From the NCBI RefSeq assembly GCF_000146185.1, contig NC_012778.1, forward strand, positions 2,080,191 through 2,144,190: a stretch of 64,000 nucleotides of DNA, read 5' to 3'. The position numbers and the translations under genes were made by a program. Shown here piece by piece: positions 54,953 through 63,957 of this stretch (position 1 is its first letter; every line of letters starts with the position of its first letter). This DNA is from [Eubacterium] eligens ATCC 27750 (GTDB lineage Bacteria > Bacillota > Clostridia > Lachnospirales > Lachnospiraceae). The notes under the pieces were generated by a model. It worked only from the letters and a program-made list of their open reading frames with translations, did no database searches and was not told the origin of the DNA.

Positions 54953-55088
54953 AGTTTTATATAATAATCATTATACATATAGATATTATTATATAAAACT
55001 ATGACTAATTAAAACTATTACTTAAAATAATACTCTATTATTTTCAAGAAATAAAGTACTTTTTTACTATTATTTTTTGAAAATAATA
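54953..55088. repeat. Two inverted repeats in divergent intergenic region
   Basis: A perfect 16-bp inverted repeat AGTTTTATATAATAAT (54953-54968 with 54985-55000) and a 12-bp one TATTATTTTCAA (55036-55047 with 55077-55088) lie between the divergent kinase and hydrolase genes. An AAAGTACTTTTT palindrome and an AAAAAGTACT copy sit near the second. They may be operators or DNA-bending sites. The 287-base region has no other recognisable content. Confidence 0.5.
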
Positions 55089-55213
55089 AAATTCCCCCAA
55101 AAAGTACTAATATTAACTTTAAAAATTAGCATTGCCACACATTAAATAATGACATATAATTATTATAAATATAAGTATGCGAAATTCTTTCAATAAGGAA
55201 ACGGAGGAATACT

Positions 55214-56155
55214 ATGAATAAATGGCAGAAAATAGGACTGGCAGTAGGTATGGGAGCTGCTGTTGTTACTACAACACATCTGATTAACAGTATAATATTT
55301 AAATCATCTACTGCTAATAATTATACCGGTAAAAGAATAAGAAGCAATTATCAGTGGAAGTTCGGCAATATTGCATATGTAACTGCTGGCTCAGGATCTC
55401 CACTTTTACTTATACATGACCTTAATTCTTACAGTTCAAGTTATGAATGGGAACAGACTATTAATAGTTTTGCTAAGAATCACAAGGTTTACGCTATTGA
55501 TTTATTGGGCTGTGGACATTCTGATAAACCTAATCTTACTTATACAACATTTATGTATACACAGCTTATCAATGATTTCGTACTCAATGTTATCCGTTCC
55601 AAGACGGATGTTGTTGCTACTGCAGCTTCAACACCAATTGTGATAATGGCTGCATTTAATAATCATGCACTGTTTAATAAGATTATTCTTGTTTCTCCTT
55701 TATCAGTTGAAGATGCTCTTAAAGGACCTGATAACTTAAGCGGAATAAGAAGACACATTTTAAATGTTCCAGTTATTGGAACTACTGTATACAACATTCT
55801 GTTCAACAGACCATCTCTTAGAAAGCTTCTTTCAAGAACTTTCATGGATGGAAAAATTCCTGCTGATTATATCAACGCATGCCATGAGAATGCACATCTT
55901 GGTGATACTTCAGCCAAATATCTTTTTATCAGCACTGAATGTAACTTTACTACTGTTACTATCTCAAAAGCACTTGCTGAGCTTGATAACTGCATATACA
56001 TGATTAATGGTATGCACAATAATAATGATGTTATTGATGAGTATATACATATTAATCCAGCAATTGAAAATGTTATGATTCAGGATGCGAAGAAGCTTCC
56101 ACAGGTTGAACAGCCGGCTGAATTCGTAAGACAGGCTGAGATATTCCTTAATTAG
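55214..56155 (+). CDS. Degenerate alpha/beta-hydrolase fold protein
   Basis: A 313-residue protein with an N-terminal hydrophobic helix (about 7-28) that probably anchors it to the membrane. The alpha/beta-hydrolase core is recognisable from SGSPLLLIHDLNSYSSSYEW (oxyanion region, about 60), VYAIDLLGCGHSDKP (about 91) and the final strand-helix DAKKLPQVEQPAEFVRQAEIFL. The nucleophile elbow, normally GxSxG, reads TAAST (about 137-141), and the position of the catalytic His (normally GHxPxxExP) is Lys. It therefore may lack hydrolase activity and act structurally, or be decaying. GGAGG precedes the ATG. It interrupts the usual rsmG-parA order on the opposite strand. Confidence 0.8.
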   Translation: MNKWQKIGLAVGMGAAVVTTTHLINSIIFKSSTANNYTGKRIRSNYQWKFGNIAYVTAGSGSPLLLIHDLNSYSSSYEWEQTINSFAKNHKVYAIDLLGCGHSDKPNLTYTTFMYTQLINDFVLNVIRSKTDVVATAASTPIVIMAAFNNHALFNKIILVSPLSVEDALKGPDNLSGIRRHILNVPVIGTTVYNILFNRPSLRKLLSRTFMDGKIPADYINACHENAHLGDTSAKYLFISTECNFTTVTISKALAELDNCIYMINGMHNNNDVIDEYIHINPAIENVMIQDAKKLPQVEQPAEFVRQAEIFLN

Positions 56156-56211
56156 TTATCCATTATCAGATATTTTTATGCTATCATGATAATCAACAGT
56201 TAATAAAAAAT

Positions 56212-56272
56212 AAACCCATATTATCCACAATATGATGATTTACTAATCATTTTATGTGAATAATATGGGTTT
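56212..56272. terminator. Bidirectional terminator carrying a DnaA box
   Basis: AAACCCATATTATCCACA (56212-56229) pairs with 56255-56272 with one mismatch; an inner ATGATT/AATCAT stem continues it. The left arm includes a perfect DnaA box (56221-56229), and the other arm has the variant TGTGAATAA. It lies between the convergent hydrolase and rsmG genes. Confidence 0.75.
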
Positions 56273-56302
56273 TCTTTATACTATAATGTGTATACAGGCT
56301 GC

Positions 56303-57025
56303 TTACGCAACCGGCTCTTTAGAAGGAAGTCCCGCTTTTCTTGGAAATTTTCCAGATGTAGGCTTAACCTTCTTGATATATACTAAAGAACGGTCAATAT
56401 CAGTACCCGGAAGCTGAAATTTCTTCACTTCTTCTATTGTTCCACCAAGAACACTTACTGCTTTCTTAGCATTTACCAATTCTTCATCAATATCTCCTGA
56501 CTTATATGCCACGAAATATCCACCAACCTTTACGAATGGAAGGTTATATTCCACAAGAGTTGCTAAGTTAGCAACAGCTCGTGAGACACTTACATCGAAA
56601 TGTTCTCTTAAGTCTTTATTTCTTCCACCATCCTCTGCTCTTGAATGAACCGTTTCTATTCCTGTGAGTCCAAGATCTTCTATTACCTGATTAAGAAACT
56701 TTACTCTTTTATTAAGGGAATCAAGCAGAACTACATTAAGCTGTGGATATGCTATCTTTAACGGAAGTCCCGGAAAACCAGCACCTGTTCCAACATCAAT
56801 AAGAGAAATCTCTTTCTTTCCATGTCCGATTTTTTCAATATCTAACACAAGACTGTCAACATAATGTTTCAAAAGAACTTCATCATAATCTGTAATTCCG
56901 GTAAGATTCATAAAGCTGTTCCATTCAACCAGCAGCTTATAATACATATCAAACTGCTCGTACTGTCTGTCTGTAAGCTCAACACCTATAGAATTCAGAT
57001 TATTCTTAAATGTTTCATTTATCAT
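56303..57025 (-). CDS. rsmG: 16S rRNA (guanine-N7)-methyltransferase
   Basis: A 240-residue RsmG (GidB), which methylates G527 of 16S rRNA in the decoding region; its loss gives low-level streptomycin resistance in many bacteria. The SAM loop is LIDVGTGAGFPGLPLKIAYP (about 74-93), then VVLLDSLNKRVKFLNQV and SRAVANLATLVEY (about 149). An AAGGAG site lies six bases before the ATG. It begins 20 bases after the mnmG stop, the classical gidA-gidB arrangement. A short Pro/Lys tail ends the protein. Confidence 0.96.
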   Translation of the reverse strand: MINETFKNNLNSIGVELTDRQYEQFDMYYKLLVEWNSFMNLTGITDYDEVLLKHYVDSLVLDIEKIGHGKKEISLIDVGTGAGFPGLPLKIAYPQLNVVLLDSLNKRVKFLNQVIEDLGLTGIETVHSRAEDGGRNKDLREHFDVSVSRAVANLATLVEYNLPFVKVGGYFVAYKSGDIDEELVNAKKAVSVLGGTIEEVKKFQLPGTDIDRSLVYIKKVKPTSGKFPRKAGLPSKEPVA

Positions 57026-57045
57026 ACATTTCTCCTTATCAATGA

Positions 57046-58929
57046 TTAATACTTTCTTCTAAGAGACTCCAGGTAAACAAGAAGCACTGATATATCAGCA
57101 GGCGAAACACCCGATATTCTTGAAGCCTGTCCAATTGAACGAGGTCTGAATTTATCAAGCTTCTGCATAGCCTCTTTTCTTAATCCGCTTATTCCTAAGT
57201 AATCAAGGCTGTCTGGTATAAGCTTATTTTCAAGTTTTTTAAAATGCTCAACCTGTCTTAACTGTCTGTCTATATATCCCTCGTATTTCAGATTAATATT
57301 AACCTGCTCACATACATCCCAAGGCAGCTCTGGTCTGTGCTTATCAATTGGAGCAAGAACATCATATGAAAGCTCCGGTCTTCTTATAAGTTCTGCAAGT
57401 GTAGCACCTGTTGTAAGCTCTGTACTTCCGTTATCTGTAAGTACCTTCTGTACTTCGCTTCCAGTTCCTATATTAACTGACTTAACACGCTCAATTTCTT
57501 CATCTATAAGCTGAATCTTGCGGGTAAGACGGTTCATTCTTTCTTCGCTTATAAGTCCGACTCTGTAACCATATTTAGTAAGTCTTATATCTGCATTATC
57601 CTGTCTTAATATAAGTCTGTACTCTGCACGGCTTGTCATCATTCTGTAAGGCTCTGCTGTCTCCTTAGTTACAAGGTCATCTATAAGAACACCTATATAA
57701 CTTTCTGAACGGTCAAGTATAAGTGGTTCTTCCTTCTTAACGAAAAGTGCCGCATTGATACCAGCAATAATTCCCTGTGCAGCGGCTTCCTCATATCCTG
57801 AGCTTCCGTTAAACTGTCCACCAGCAAATAATCCTTCAATCTTCTTGAATTCAAGAGAAGACTTTAACTGAACAGCGTTAATACAGTCATACTCAATAGC
57901 ATAAGCATTTCTTACGATTCGGACATTTTCAAGACCAGGAACTGTTCTATACATTGCATACTGCACATCCTCAGGCATTGAGCTGCTCATTCCACCAAGA
58001 TACATTTCATTAGTATACAAGCCCTCTGGCTCAATGAATACCTGATGCCTGTCTTTGTCTGCAAATCTTACAACCTTATCCTCAATTGATGGACAATATC
58101 TTGGGCCTGTTCCGTGGATATCTCCTGAATAAAGAGGTGAACGGTCAAGATTATCCATAATAATCTTGTGTGTCTCTTCATTAGTATATGTAAGCCAGCA
58201 GCTTACCTGATCTTTCTGTATGCTCTCAGGGTCTGTTTCAAATGAAAATGGCACAACTCTCTTATCACCGAACTGCTCTGTCATCTTAGAAAAATCCACT
58301 GACCTTTTATCAACTCTGGCAGGTGTACCCGTCTTGAATCTTCTCACTTCAATTCCATTATCAATAAGTGACTGTGTAAGATGATTGGCAGCCTGTAATC
58401 CATTAGGACCTGTATGATAGCTTACATCACCATATATACATCTTGCCTTAAGATATACTCCTGTACATAAAACAACTGCCTTAGCTATGTATTCCGCACC
58501 AGAAACAGTCTTTACACCGCCAATTTTTCCATCATTAACTATAATCTCTGAAACCTCTGCCTGTCTTATATGCAGATGTTCAGTATTCTCAAGAACATTT
58601 CTCATTCTTCTGCTATAATCAGACTTGTCAGCCTGTGCGCGGAGCGAATGAACCGCAGGGCCTTTTGATGCATTTAACATCTTTGACTGTATAAATGTAG
58701 CATCAATGTTCTTTCCCATCTCTCCACCAAGAGCATCTATTTCTCTTACAAGATGTCCCTTAGAACTTCCTCCTATATTAGGATTACAAGGCATCATTGC
58801 TATACTTTCAACGCTTACTGTAAATATAATTGTTTCAAGTCCCATTCTTGCAGCAGCAAGGGCAGCCTCACAACCTGCGTGACCAGCACCTACTACAACT
58901 ACATCATATTCTTCTCTAATATTAGGCAT
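57046..58929 (-). CDS. mnmG: tRNA uridine-5-carboxymethylaminomethyl modification enzyme MnmG
   Basis: A 627-residue FAD enzyme that with MnmE installs the cmnm5 group on wobble uridine 34. The Rossmann motif [20 protein letters not shown] (about 10-29) binds [26 protein letters not shown], the [21 protein letters not shown] segment and the C-terminal helical domain ([22 protein letters not shown]) are all typical. ATG 58929 has AAGGAG seven bases upstream. It follows mnmE by 24 bases and is followed by rsmG. Complete and ordinary. Confidence 0.97.
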   Translation of the reverse strand: MPNIREEYDVVVVGAGHAGCEAALAAARMGLETIIFTVSVESIAMMPCNPNIGGSSKGHLVREIDALGGEMGKNIDATFIQSKMLNASKGPAVHSLRAQADKSDYSRRMRNVLENTEHLHIRQAEVSEIIVNDGKIGGVKTVSGAEYIAKAVVLCTGVYLKARCIYGDVSYHTGPNGLQAANHLTQSLIDNGIEVRRFKTGTPARVDKRSVDFSKMTEQFGDKRVVPFSFETDPESIQKDQVSCWLTYTNEETHKIIMDNLDRSPLYSGDIHGTGPRYCPSIEDKVVRFADKDRHQVFIEPEGLYTNEMYLGGMSSSMPEDVQYAMYRTVPGLENVRIVRNAYAIEYDCINAVQLKSSLEFKKIEGLFAGGQFNGSSGYEEAAAQGIIAGINAALFVKKEEPLILDRSESYIGVLIDDLVTKETAEPYRMMTSRAEYRLILRQDNADIRLTKYGYRVGLISEERMNRLTRKIQLIDEEIERVKSVNIGTGSEVQKVLTDNGSTELTTGATLAELIRRPELSYDVLAPIDKHRPELPWDVCEQVNINLKYEGYIDRQLRQVEHFKKLENKLIPDSLDYLGISGLRKEAMQKLDKFRPRSIGQASRISGVSPADISVLLVYLESLRRKY

Positions 58930-58953
58930 ATTACTTCTCCTTATCAACCTGCA

Positions 58954-60327
58954 TTACTTACCCATACAGAACTTTGAGAAAATTCTGTTGGCGAGGTCAT
59001 CTTCAATCTCCTCTCCTATTATAAGACCAAGATTCTCATATGCAGCCATTAAATCAATAGTAAGGAAATCTTCACTTACCATGTTATCAATTCCATCAAG
59101 TACAAGCTTTAAGCTGTTCTCAGCCTTCTTTAAAAGTTCTTTATGTCTTGTACTTGTAATATATACATCTTCATTAAACTTAACTTCACCGTTAAAGAAC
59201 ATATTCTTAACAGTTTCCTCAAGTTCTTCAATTCCTGTCTCCTGCTTTGCAGATATAGTAACTGTCTCACAATTGATTATTTTCTTAATATCTTCTGCTG
59301 TTGTAACCTGTGCAAGATCAGCTTTATTAAGTATTACAAGAACCTTCTTATCCTTGATAAGTTCCATAATCTCGTAGTCATTATCATCAAGTGACCTTGA
59401 AGAATCAACCACATATATTACAAGGTCTGCAACTTCTGCAAGCTTCTTAGCCTTATTAACACCAATGCTTTCAACAACATCATCAGTTTTTCTGATTCCT
59501 GCAGTATCAATAAGATTAAGAGTAACTCCCGACAGATTAATCATTTCCTCAAGAGTATCTCTTGTAGTTCCTTCTATATCAGTAACTATTGCTCTCTCTT
59601 CTCTTGCAAGTACATTAAGCAGGCTTGACTTTCCTGCATTAGTTTTCCCCAAAATGACGGTACGCACGCCATCATGCATAATTCTGCCATTGTCGCATGT
59701 TTTTAACAAGTTATCCACATTATTAAGACAGTTTTCCACATCATTTTTAAGGTTATTTACATTAGCATCTATATCAAAATGTTCAGGATCATCAAGTGCA
59801 GCTTCAATAAATGCAACATTATTTAATATAATCTCTCTTATGTTCTTAATCTTTTCAGATAACTTACCATCTAACTGATTAACAGATGATTTCAATGCGT
59901 AGTCATTCTTTGCATTAATAATATCAATAACAGCCTCCGCCTGTGACAGGTCAATTCTTCCATTAAGAAATGCCCTCTTTGTAAATTCACCAGGCTCTGC
60001 AAGCCTTGCTCCAGCGTTAAGTACCGCCTCCAGCACCTTCTTAGTAACAAGAATACCTCCATGACAGTCAATCTCAACAATATTCTCTTTTGTATATGTG
60101 TTAGGAGATTTCATTACAATCACAAGTGCTTCATCAATTTCATTCCCGTTATCACATATATTTCCAAAATGTACTGTATGACTCTGCACATTTGCAAGCT
60201 TAATATTCTTTTTTGACTTAAAAACTTTATCTCCAATAATTATTGCATCAGGACCGCTTATTCTTACAATACTAATTCCACCGCTTGACACTGTACTTGT
60301 AGATATAGCTGCTATTGTATCCTCCAT
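58954..60327 (-). CDS. mnmE: tRNA modification GTPase MnmE
   Basis: A 457-residue GTPase, partner of MnmG. The N-terminal tetrahydrofolate-binding domain spans about 1-118 (HTVHFGNI). A helical domain follows, with an inserted G domain showing GKTNAGKSSLLN (about 225), GTTRD (about 249), DTAG (about 270) and NKAD (about 336). It ends with the invariant FCMGK. ATG 60327 is preferred because GGAGG is six bases upstream; another ATG lies two codons earlier. Two DnaA-box-like sequences occur within the coding region (59711-59719 perfect, 59732-59740 one mismatch). A terminator lies directly before its ribosome site. Confidence 0.97.
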   Translation of the reverse strand: MEDTIAAISTSTVSSGGISIVRISGPDAIIIGDKVFKSKKNIKLANVQSHTVHFGNICDNGNEIDEALVIVMKSPNTYTKENIVEIDCHGGILVTKKVLEAVLNAGARLAEPGEFTKRAFLNGRIDLSQAEAVIDIINAKNDYALKSSVNQLDGKLSEKIKNIREIILNNVAFIEAALDDPEHFDIDANVNNLKNDVENCLNNVDNLLKTCDNGRIMHDGVRTVILGKTNAGKSSLLNVLAREERAIVTDIEGTTRDTLEEMINLSGVTLNLIDTAGIRKTDDVVESIGVNKAKKLAEVADLVIYVVDSSRSLDDNDYEIMELIKDKKVLVILNKADLAQVTTAEDIKKIINCETVTISAKQETGIEELEETVKNMFFNGEVKFNEDVYITSTRHKELLKKAENSLKLVLDGIDNMVSEDFLTIDLMAAYENLGLIIGEEIEDDLANRIFSKFCMGK

Positions 60328-60339
60328 TTCCATCCTCCA

Positions 60340-60376
60340 TATAAAAAATGCTGTGATAATAATACCACAGCATTTA
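60340..60376 (-). terminator. Terminator between jag and mnmE
   Basis: AAATGCTGTG (60346-60355) is inverted at 60366-60375, with a TTTTTT tail on the minus strand. It ends the rpmH-to-jag unit a few bases before the mnmE ribosome site, so mnmE depends on read-through or a promoter hidden at this point. Confidence 0.85.
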
Positions 60377-60394
60377 ATAAAATCATATATCTAA

Positions 60395-61303
60395 TTATCT
60401 GTTATATCTGTTATTATTCTCTCTTTCAAGATAAACAACAACATGTCTGAAAGGTTCTTCACCCTCACTTCTTGTAGAAACAAACTTATCTGCCTGAAGT
60501 GCTGAATGGATAATTCTTCTTTCATATGGGTTCATAGGCTCAAGTGAAACAGGTCTTCTGCTTCTCTTAACCTTGTATGCAATGTTCTTAGCAAGAGACT
60601 CAAGAGTTTCTTTTCTTCTCTTTCTATAGTTCTCTGTATCTAATTTAACTCTTACATACTTCTCACTGTTCTTGTTAATTACAAGACTTGTAAGATACTG
60701 GATAGAATCAAGTGTCTGTCCTCTCTTACCGATAAGAACACCCATGTTATCTCCAGAAAGATCTACATTAACGCTATTTTCTTCATCGTCAAATGTAATA
60801 TCAGCCTTAACTTCCATGCTCATAGCACCAAACATATTATTAAGGAATGTCTGTATATCCTTCTTAATAACTTCCTTCTGTTCTGCTGTAAATGGCTCTT
60901 CCTTAGGCTGTGGCTGTGCTTCAACCTTAGGTGCTTCCTTAACTTCTGCATTCTTGTGATTATCAGCAGGCTTGTGTTCCTTTTTGAACTCTTTCTTAGG
61001 TTCAGACTTAAATTCCTTCTTAGGTTCTGCTTTCTTGAAATCATCTGCCTTCTTTTCGAATTTTTTTTCTGCATGAACAGGTGCTTCTGACTTTTTAGGA
61101 GTCTCAACAGAATTAACTTCTGGTTCTTCCTGTTTTTCTCTTGCCTTAATCTTAGCAGGCTTAGAATTAAATATTCCTAAAAATCCTGAATTTCCTTTTT
61201 CTATAATCTCATAATCAAGCTTATCACTTGGTATACCAAGCTTAGTGCAGGCATTAGTTATAGCTTCTTCAACAGATTTTCCTGTAACTTCAATATATTC
61301 CAT
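60395..61303 (-). CDS. jag: RNA-binding protein Jag/KhpB
   Basis: A 302-residue protein with three parts: the Jag-N domain (MEYIEVTGKSVEEAITNACTKLG, about 1-55), a long Lys/Glu/Pro-rich linker (about 60-140), and KH plus R3H domains. The KH GxxG loop is IGKRGQTLDSIQYL (about 191), and the R3H motif is YERRIIHSALQ (about 260). KhpB with KhpA binds many RNAs and influences cell elongation. The linker is repetitive (KKEFKSEPKKEFKKEHK). It follows yidC by 13 bases, the conserved Firmicutes order. Confidence 0.95.
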   Translation of the reverse strand: MEYIEVTGKSVEEAITNACTKLGIPSDKLDYEIIEKGNSGFLGIFNSKPAKIKAREKQEEPEVNSVETPKKSEAPVHAEKKFEKKADDFKKAEPKKEFKSEPKKEFKKEHKPADNHKNAEVKEAPKVEAQPQPKEEPFTAEQKEVIKKDIQTFLNNMFGAMSMEVKADITFDDEENSVNVDLSGDNMGVLIGKRGQTLDSIQYLTSLVINKNSEKYVRVKLDTENYRKRRKETLESLAKNIAYKVKRSRRPVSLEPMNPYERRIIHSALQADKFVSTRSEGEEPFRHVVVYLERENNNRYNR

Positions 61304-61316
61304 TACTTAACCCTCT

Positions 61317-62555
61317 CTATTTTCTTTTATCGTTGACCTCATTGTATCTTGATACCATACCAACCTTATCAGCAAGACTTCCCGGCTTAACTGCCTTACC
61401 ATTTGCTGCTGCAGATTCCCTTAATTCCTGAATTTTCTTATCATTAGCTTCCTTTTTCTCCTGAAGCTTCTTAGCTCTTTCAGAATTAGCAGAATTCTTA
61501 TTATTATTTACATTCTTGGTAGTTACAGAAGCTCCCTTGACGATAGTTTCTGCTGGAAGTCCCTTCTTGGCTCTCTTCTTATTACGTTTTTCAACATTCT
61601 TTTCTACAATCTTATCTGTTCCAATCTTATCGTAATATCTGTTAATAAAGATAGTCTGGATTGTCTGTATAACAGCAGTCGCAATCCAGTAAACACCAAG
61701 ACCTGAAGGAAGGCTTATTGCAAGAAATGCTGACATAATCGGCATGAAATAAGTCATCATCTTCATAGATGCTGCTGCTGGATTATCACTGTCAGGCTGC
61801 TCCATGCCAGCCTGTGAAACCTTAACAGATATAAACTGTGTAACGCCTGCAAGAATTGGAATTAATATAGCTATATGAAGACCAAAACCTGGATTCTGAG
61901 ACATGTTAACGCCTAAGAAAGTGTTCATATGGTTAATCTTATCAAGATTCTGTGTAATCATATCAGAAAATGCTGGAAATGCTTCTTTTAACTTAGTCCA
62001 CTGGTCTGCAGTGAATGAATTAAGTGTTGTTACAGCTGTGCTTGTATTGCTCCAGTCAACAGTCTTTCCGTATATCTCATTAAGAGTATCAGCATATCCT
62101 GAAACAGATGAGATACCATCAACACCATTAACTCCAAGTATATTAAGGAAAAGTACCTTAATCTGTGAAATATAAAGAGGTATCTGCTGGAATACTCTGT
62201 AAAGTGCAAAAAGAATAGGCATCTGGATAAGAAGCTGAACACAGCTTCCCCACTGTGAAACACCATATTTTTCATAAACAGCCTTAGTTTCTGCCTGCAT
62301 CTTCTGCATAGCAACAGTATCACTGTTCTTTCCCTTATACTTCTCCTGAATAGCCTTTATTTCCGGGTTCATAACTGACTGTAACTTAGTCATTTTCTGC
62401 TGCTTAATCTGTAATGGAAGCATTAACATTTTAACGAGCAGAGTAAAAATAATGATTGCTATTGCAATATTACCAATTCCCATTGCATTAAGACCCTTGA
62501 AAAGGATGTCTAAAATGTAACCGAGTAACTGTGCAATTGGCTTAATAATACTCAA
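61317..62555 (-). CDS. yidC: Membrane protein insertase YidC/OxaA
   Basis: A 412-residue Oxa1-family insertase with five to six membrane helices: ILDILFKGLNAMGIGNIAIAIIIFTLLVKMLMLPLQIKQ (about 17-55) contains the first, with the hydrophilic-groove region. LQSVMNPEIKAIQEKYKGKN is the cytoplasmic hairpin. A long extracytoplasmic loop (about 130-200) is larger than in Bacillus SpoIIIJ. The C-terminal tail is highly basic and may bind ribosomes. TTG 62555 was chosen because GGAGG stands seven bases before it; the ATG at 62588 has no such site. There is no lipoprotein Cys. Confidence 0.93.
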   Translation of the reverse strand: MSIIKPIAQLLGYILDILFKGLNAMGIGNIAIAIIIFTLLVKMLMLPLQIKQQKMTKLQSVMNPEIKAIQEKYKGKNSDTVAMQKMQAETKAVYEKYGVSQWGSCVQLLIQMPILFALYRVFQQIPLYISQIKVLFLNILGVNGVDGISSVSGYADTLNEIYGKTVDWSNTSTAVTTLNSFTADQWTKLKEAFPAFSDMITQNLDKINHMNTFLGVNMSQNPGFGLHIAILIPILAGVTQFISVKVSQAGMEQPDSDNPAAASMKMMTYFMPIMSAFLAISLPSGLGVYWIATAVIQTIQTIFINRYYDKIGTDKIVEKNVEKRNKKRAKKGLPAETIVKGASVTTKNVNNNKNSANSERAKKLQEKKEANDKKIQELRESAAANGKAVKPGSLADKVGMVSRYNEVNDKRK

Positions 62556-62600
62556 ATTGTCACCTCCGCATAATATAGCACTATCCATATATTCAGTTGT

Positions 62601-62882
62601 TTATTGCTTTTTTCTTTTCCCATATCTGCCTACTGGCACAGGATCAAAGCCATAAGCGTTCTTATTAAATGGATTGCACCTTAATATTCTTTTAAGTGCC
62701 AACCACCCACCTAAGAAAACTCCATACATTTCAATAGCTTCAATCGCGTATTGCGAACATGTTGGAATAAAGCTGCAGTATTTTCCTCCCTTATAAGGAG
62801 ATATTGCGAGCTGATATAATCTTATCATCTTAAGAACTATGAACTTGCCCGCATTCTTTAACTTAATCTTTATATCCTTCAT
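62601..62882 (-). CDS. yidD: Membrane protein insertion efficiency factor YidD
   Basis: A 93-residue protein with the YidD signature: YQLAISPYKGGKYCSFIPTCSQYAIEAI (about 24-51), then GWLALKRILRCNPF. An amphipathic N-terminal helix probably binds the membrane. It assists YidC, the next gene. It lies 13 bases after rnpA. The conserved cysteines of the family are present (CSFIPTC, RC). Confidence 0.95.
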   Translation of the reverse strand: MKDIKIKLKNAGKFIVLKMIRLYQLAISPYKGGKYCSFIPTCSQYAIEAIEMYGVFLGGWLALKRILRCNPFNKNAYGFDPVPVGRYGKRKKQ

Positions 62883-62895
62883 ATTAACCGCCTGT

Positions 62896-63243
62896 TTAAT
62901 CCTGCTTATAAAGCTTATGAAGTTTCAATAAATGAATCATTGATTCCTTAGTTTCGAAAAAACCCTTATCTTTCAAACTGGCTCTGGCTACGACAACATA
63001 ATCATATCCATCGGGTATACAGTCTGTACTAAGGCGGAATGCCTCTCGTATCAGTCTTGCCAGTCTGTGTCGGACAATACTATTCCCGACCTTCTTACTC
63101 ACAGATACACCTAATCGTTTAGTATCCGTTCCATTCTCAGAAATATACATAATAAGATTCTTATTAGCAAAAGACTTCTTATTATTGTACACCTTTTTAA
63201 ATTCCTGATTACTTCTTAATGTTTCAAAATCCTTATATTTCAT
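62896..63243 (-). CDS. rnpA: Ribonuclease P protein component
   Basis: A 115-residue basic protein that binds the catalytic RNase P RNA and helps process the 5' ends of tRNAs. The RNR motif appears as GNSIVRHRLARLIREAFRLS (about 51-70), with a slightly altered His for Asn in the usual RNR. The N-terminal strand FKKVYNNKKSFANKNLIMYI is typical. The Met at 63243 fits the family start; the six residues before it in the longer frame are not conserved. It sits between rpmH and yidD as in nearly all Firmicutes. Confidence 0.94.
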   Translation of the reverse strand: MKYKDFETLRSNQEFKKVYNNKKSFANKNLIMYISENGTDTKRLGVSVSKKVGNSIVRHRLARLIREAFRLSTDCIPDGYDYVVVARASLKDKGFFETKESMIHLLKLHKLYKQD

Positions 63244-63300
63244 ATCATTCACCATTCTCATTATTAAAATGTAACTTTAATTAAATATTATTATAATCTG

Positions 63301-63331
63301 AAAAAAGCAGATGAGAAACTCCCATCTGCCA
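63301..63331 (-). terminator. Attenuating terminator between rpmH and rnpA
   Basis: GCAGATG (63307-63313) is inverted at 63323-63329, followed by TTTTTT on the minus strand. It would let rpmH be made in excess over rnpA, matching the needs for ribosomal protein and RNase P. Confidence 0.75.
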
Positions 63332-63352
63332 ACAAAATCAAGAAAATATTAA

Positions 63353-63487
63353 TTAAGCTGAAAGTTTCTTTCTACCCTTAGCTCTTCTTGCTGATAAAAC
63401 TTTTCTTCCACCTGCAGTACTCATTCTTGATCTGAATCCATGAACCTTAGATCTCTGTCTGTTCTTTGGCTGAAATGTCATCTTCAT
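63353..63487 (-). CDS. rpmH: Ribosomal protein bL34
   Basis: A 44-residue, strongly basic ribosomal protein of the large subunit. The sequence [22 protein letters not shown], then [19 protein letters not shown], is unmistakable. It is too short for the usual gene-length cut-off. GGAGG lies ten bases before the ATG. It is the first gene leaving the origin region on the minus strand. Confidence 0.97.
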   Translation of the reverse strand: MKMTFQPKNRQRSKVHGFRSRMSTAGGRKVLSARRAKGRKKLSA

Positions 63488-63569
63488 AGTCTATGCACCT
63501 CCTTCATTACCATTATAGTTTATTATGGTAAGAATATTTTCATATAAAAAATTTCAAAACACAGAACTG

Positions 63570-63598
63570 ATTATATTGTGTAAACATTATAAAGTCAA
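63570..63598 (-). promoter_or_regulatory. Sigma-A promoter of the rpmH operon
   Basis: On the minus strand TTGACT (63593-63598), a 17-base spacer and a perfect TATAAT (63570-63575). It would give a leader of about 75 bases for rpmH. Confidence 0.85.
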
Positions 63599-63733
63599 GA
63601 AAAACTTGATATTTACTGTATTTATTTTTAAATATACTAATTATATATAAATAACTTTCAACAGGTTATTAACATAGCTCAAAACTGCATTATTAGGACA
63701 TTTTCATTAAATATTGTTCAGTATACATTACAG

Positions 63734-63889
63734 TTATCCACATTTTGTTAATAACTTGTGGATAACTGTTTAAAAAAATGTTATTATTTATTATATTTTT
63801 TAAAAAAGTCCCTATTTTCGACATTTTTCGAGTTAATAATGTTTTCCACATAATATATCCATAATTATTTTTCCAGAAAATTATCCACC
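63734..63889. promoter_or_regulatory. Origin-flanking DnaA boxes (part of oriC)
   Basis: Perfect DnaA boxes TTATCCACA at 63734-63742 (+) and 63757-63765 (-), plus one-mismatch boxes TTTTCCACA at 63842-63850 and TTATCCACC at 63881-63889, lie in very AT-rich DNA between rpmH and the window end. This matches the rpmH-dnaA spacer of Firmicutes, the upstream half of oriC. No unwinding element can be assigned with certainty. Confidence 0.85.
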
Positions 63890-63957
63890 ATTGTAAATTT
63901 GCCCATTTTATTGAAATAATTTTATAAATGATATATTATATAAGGGAATGTTTTTAA

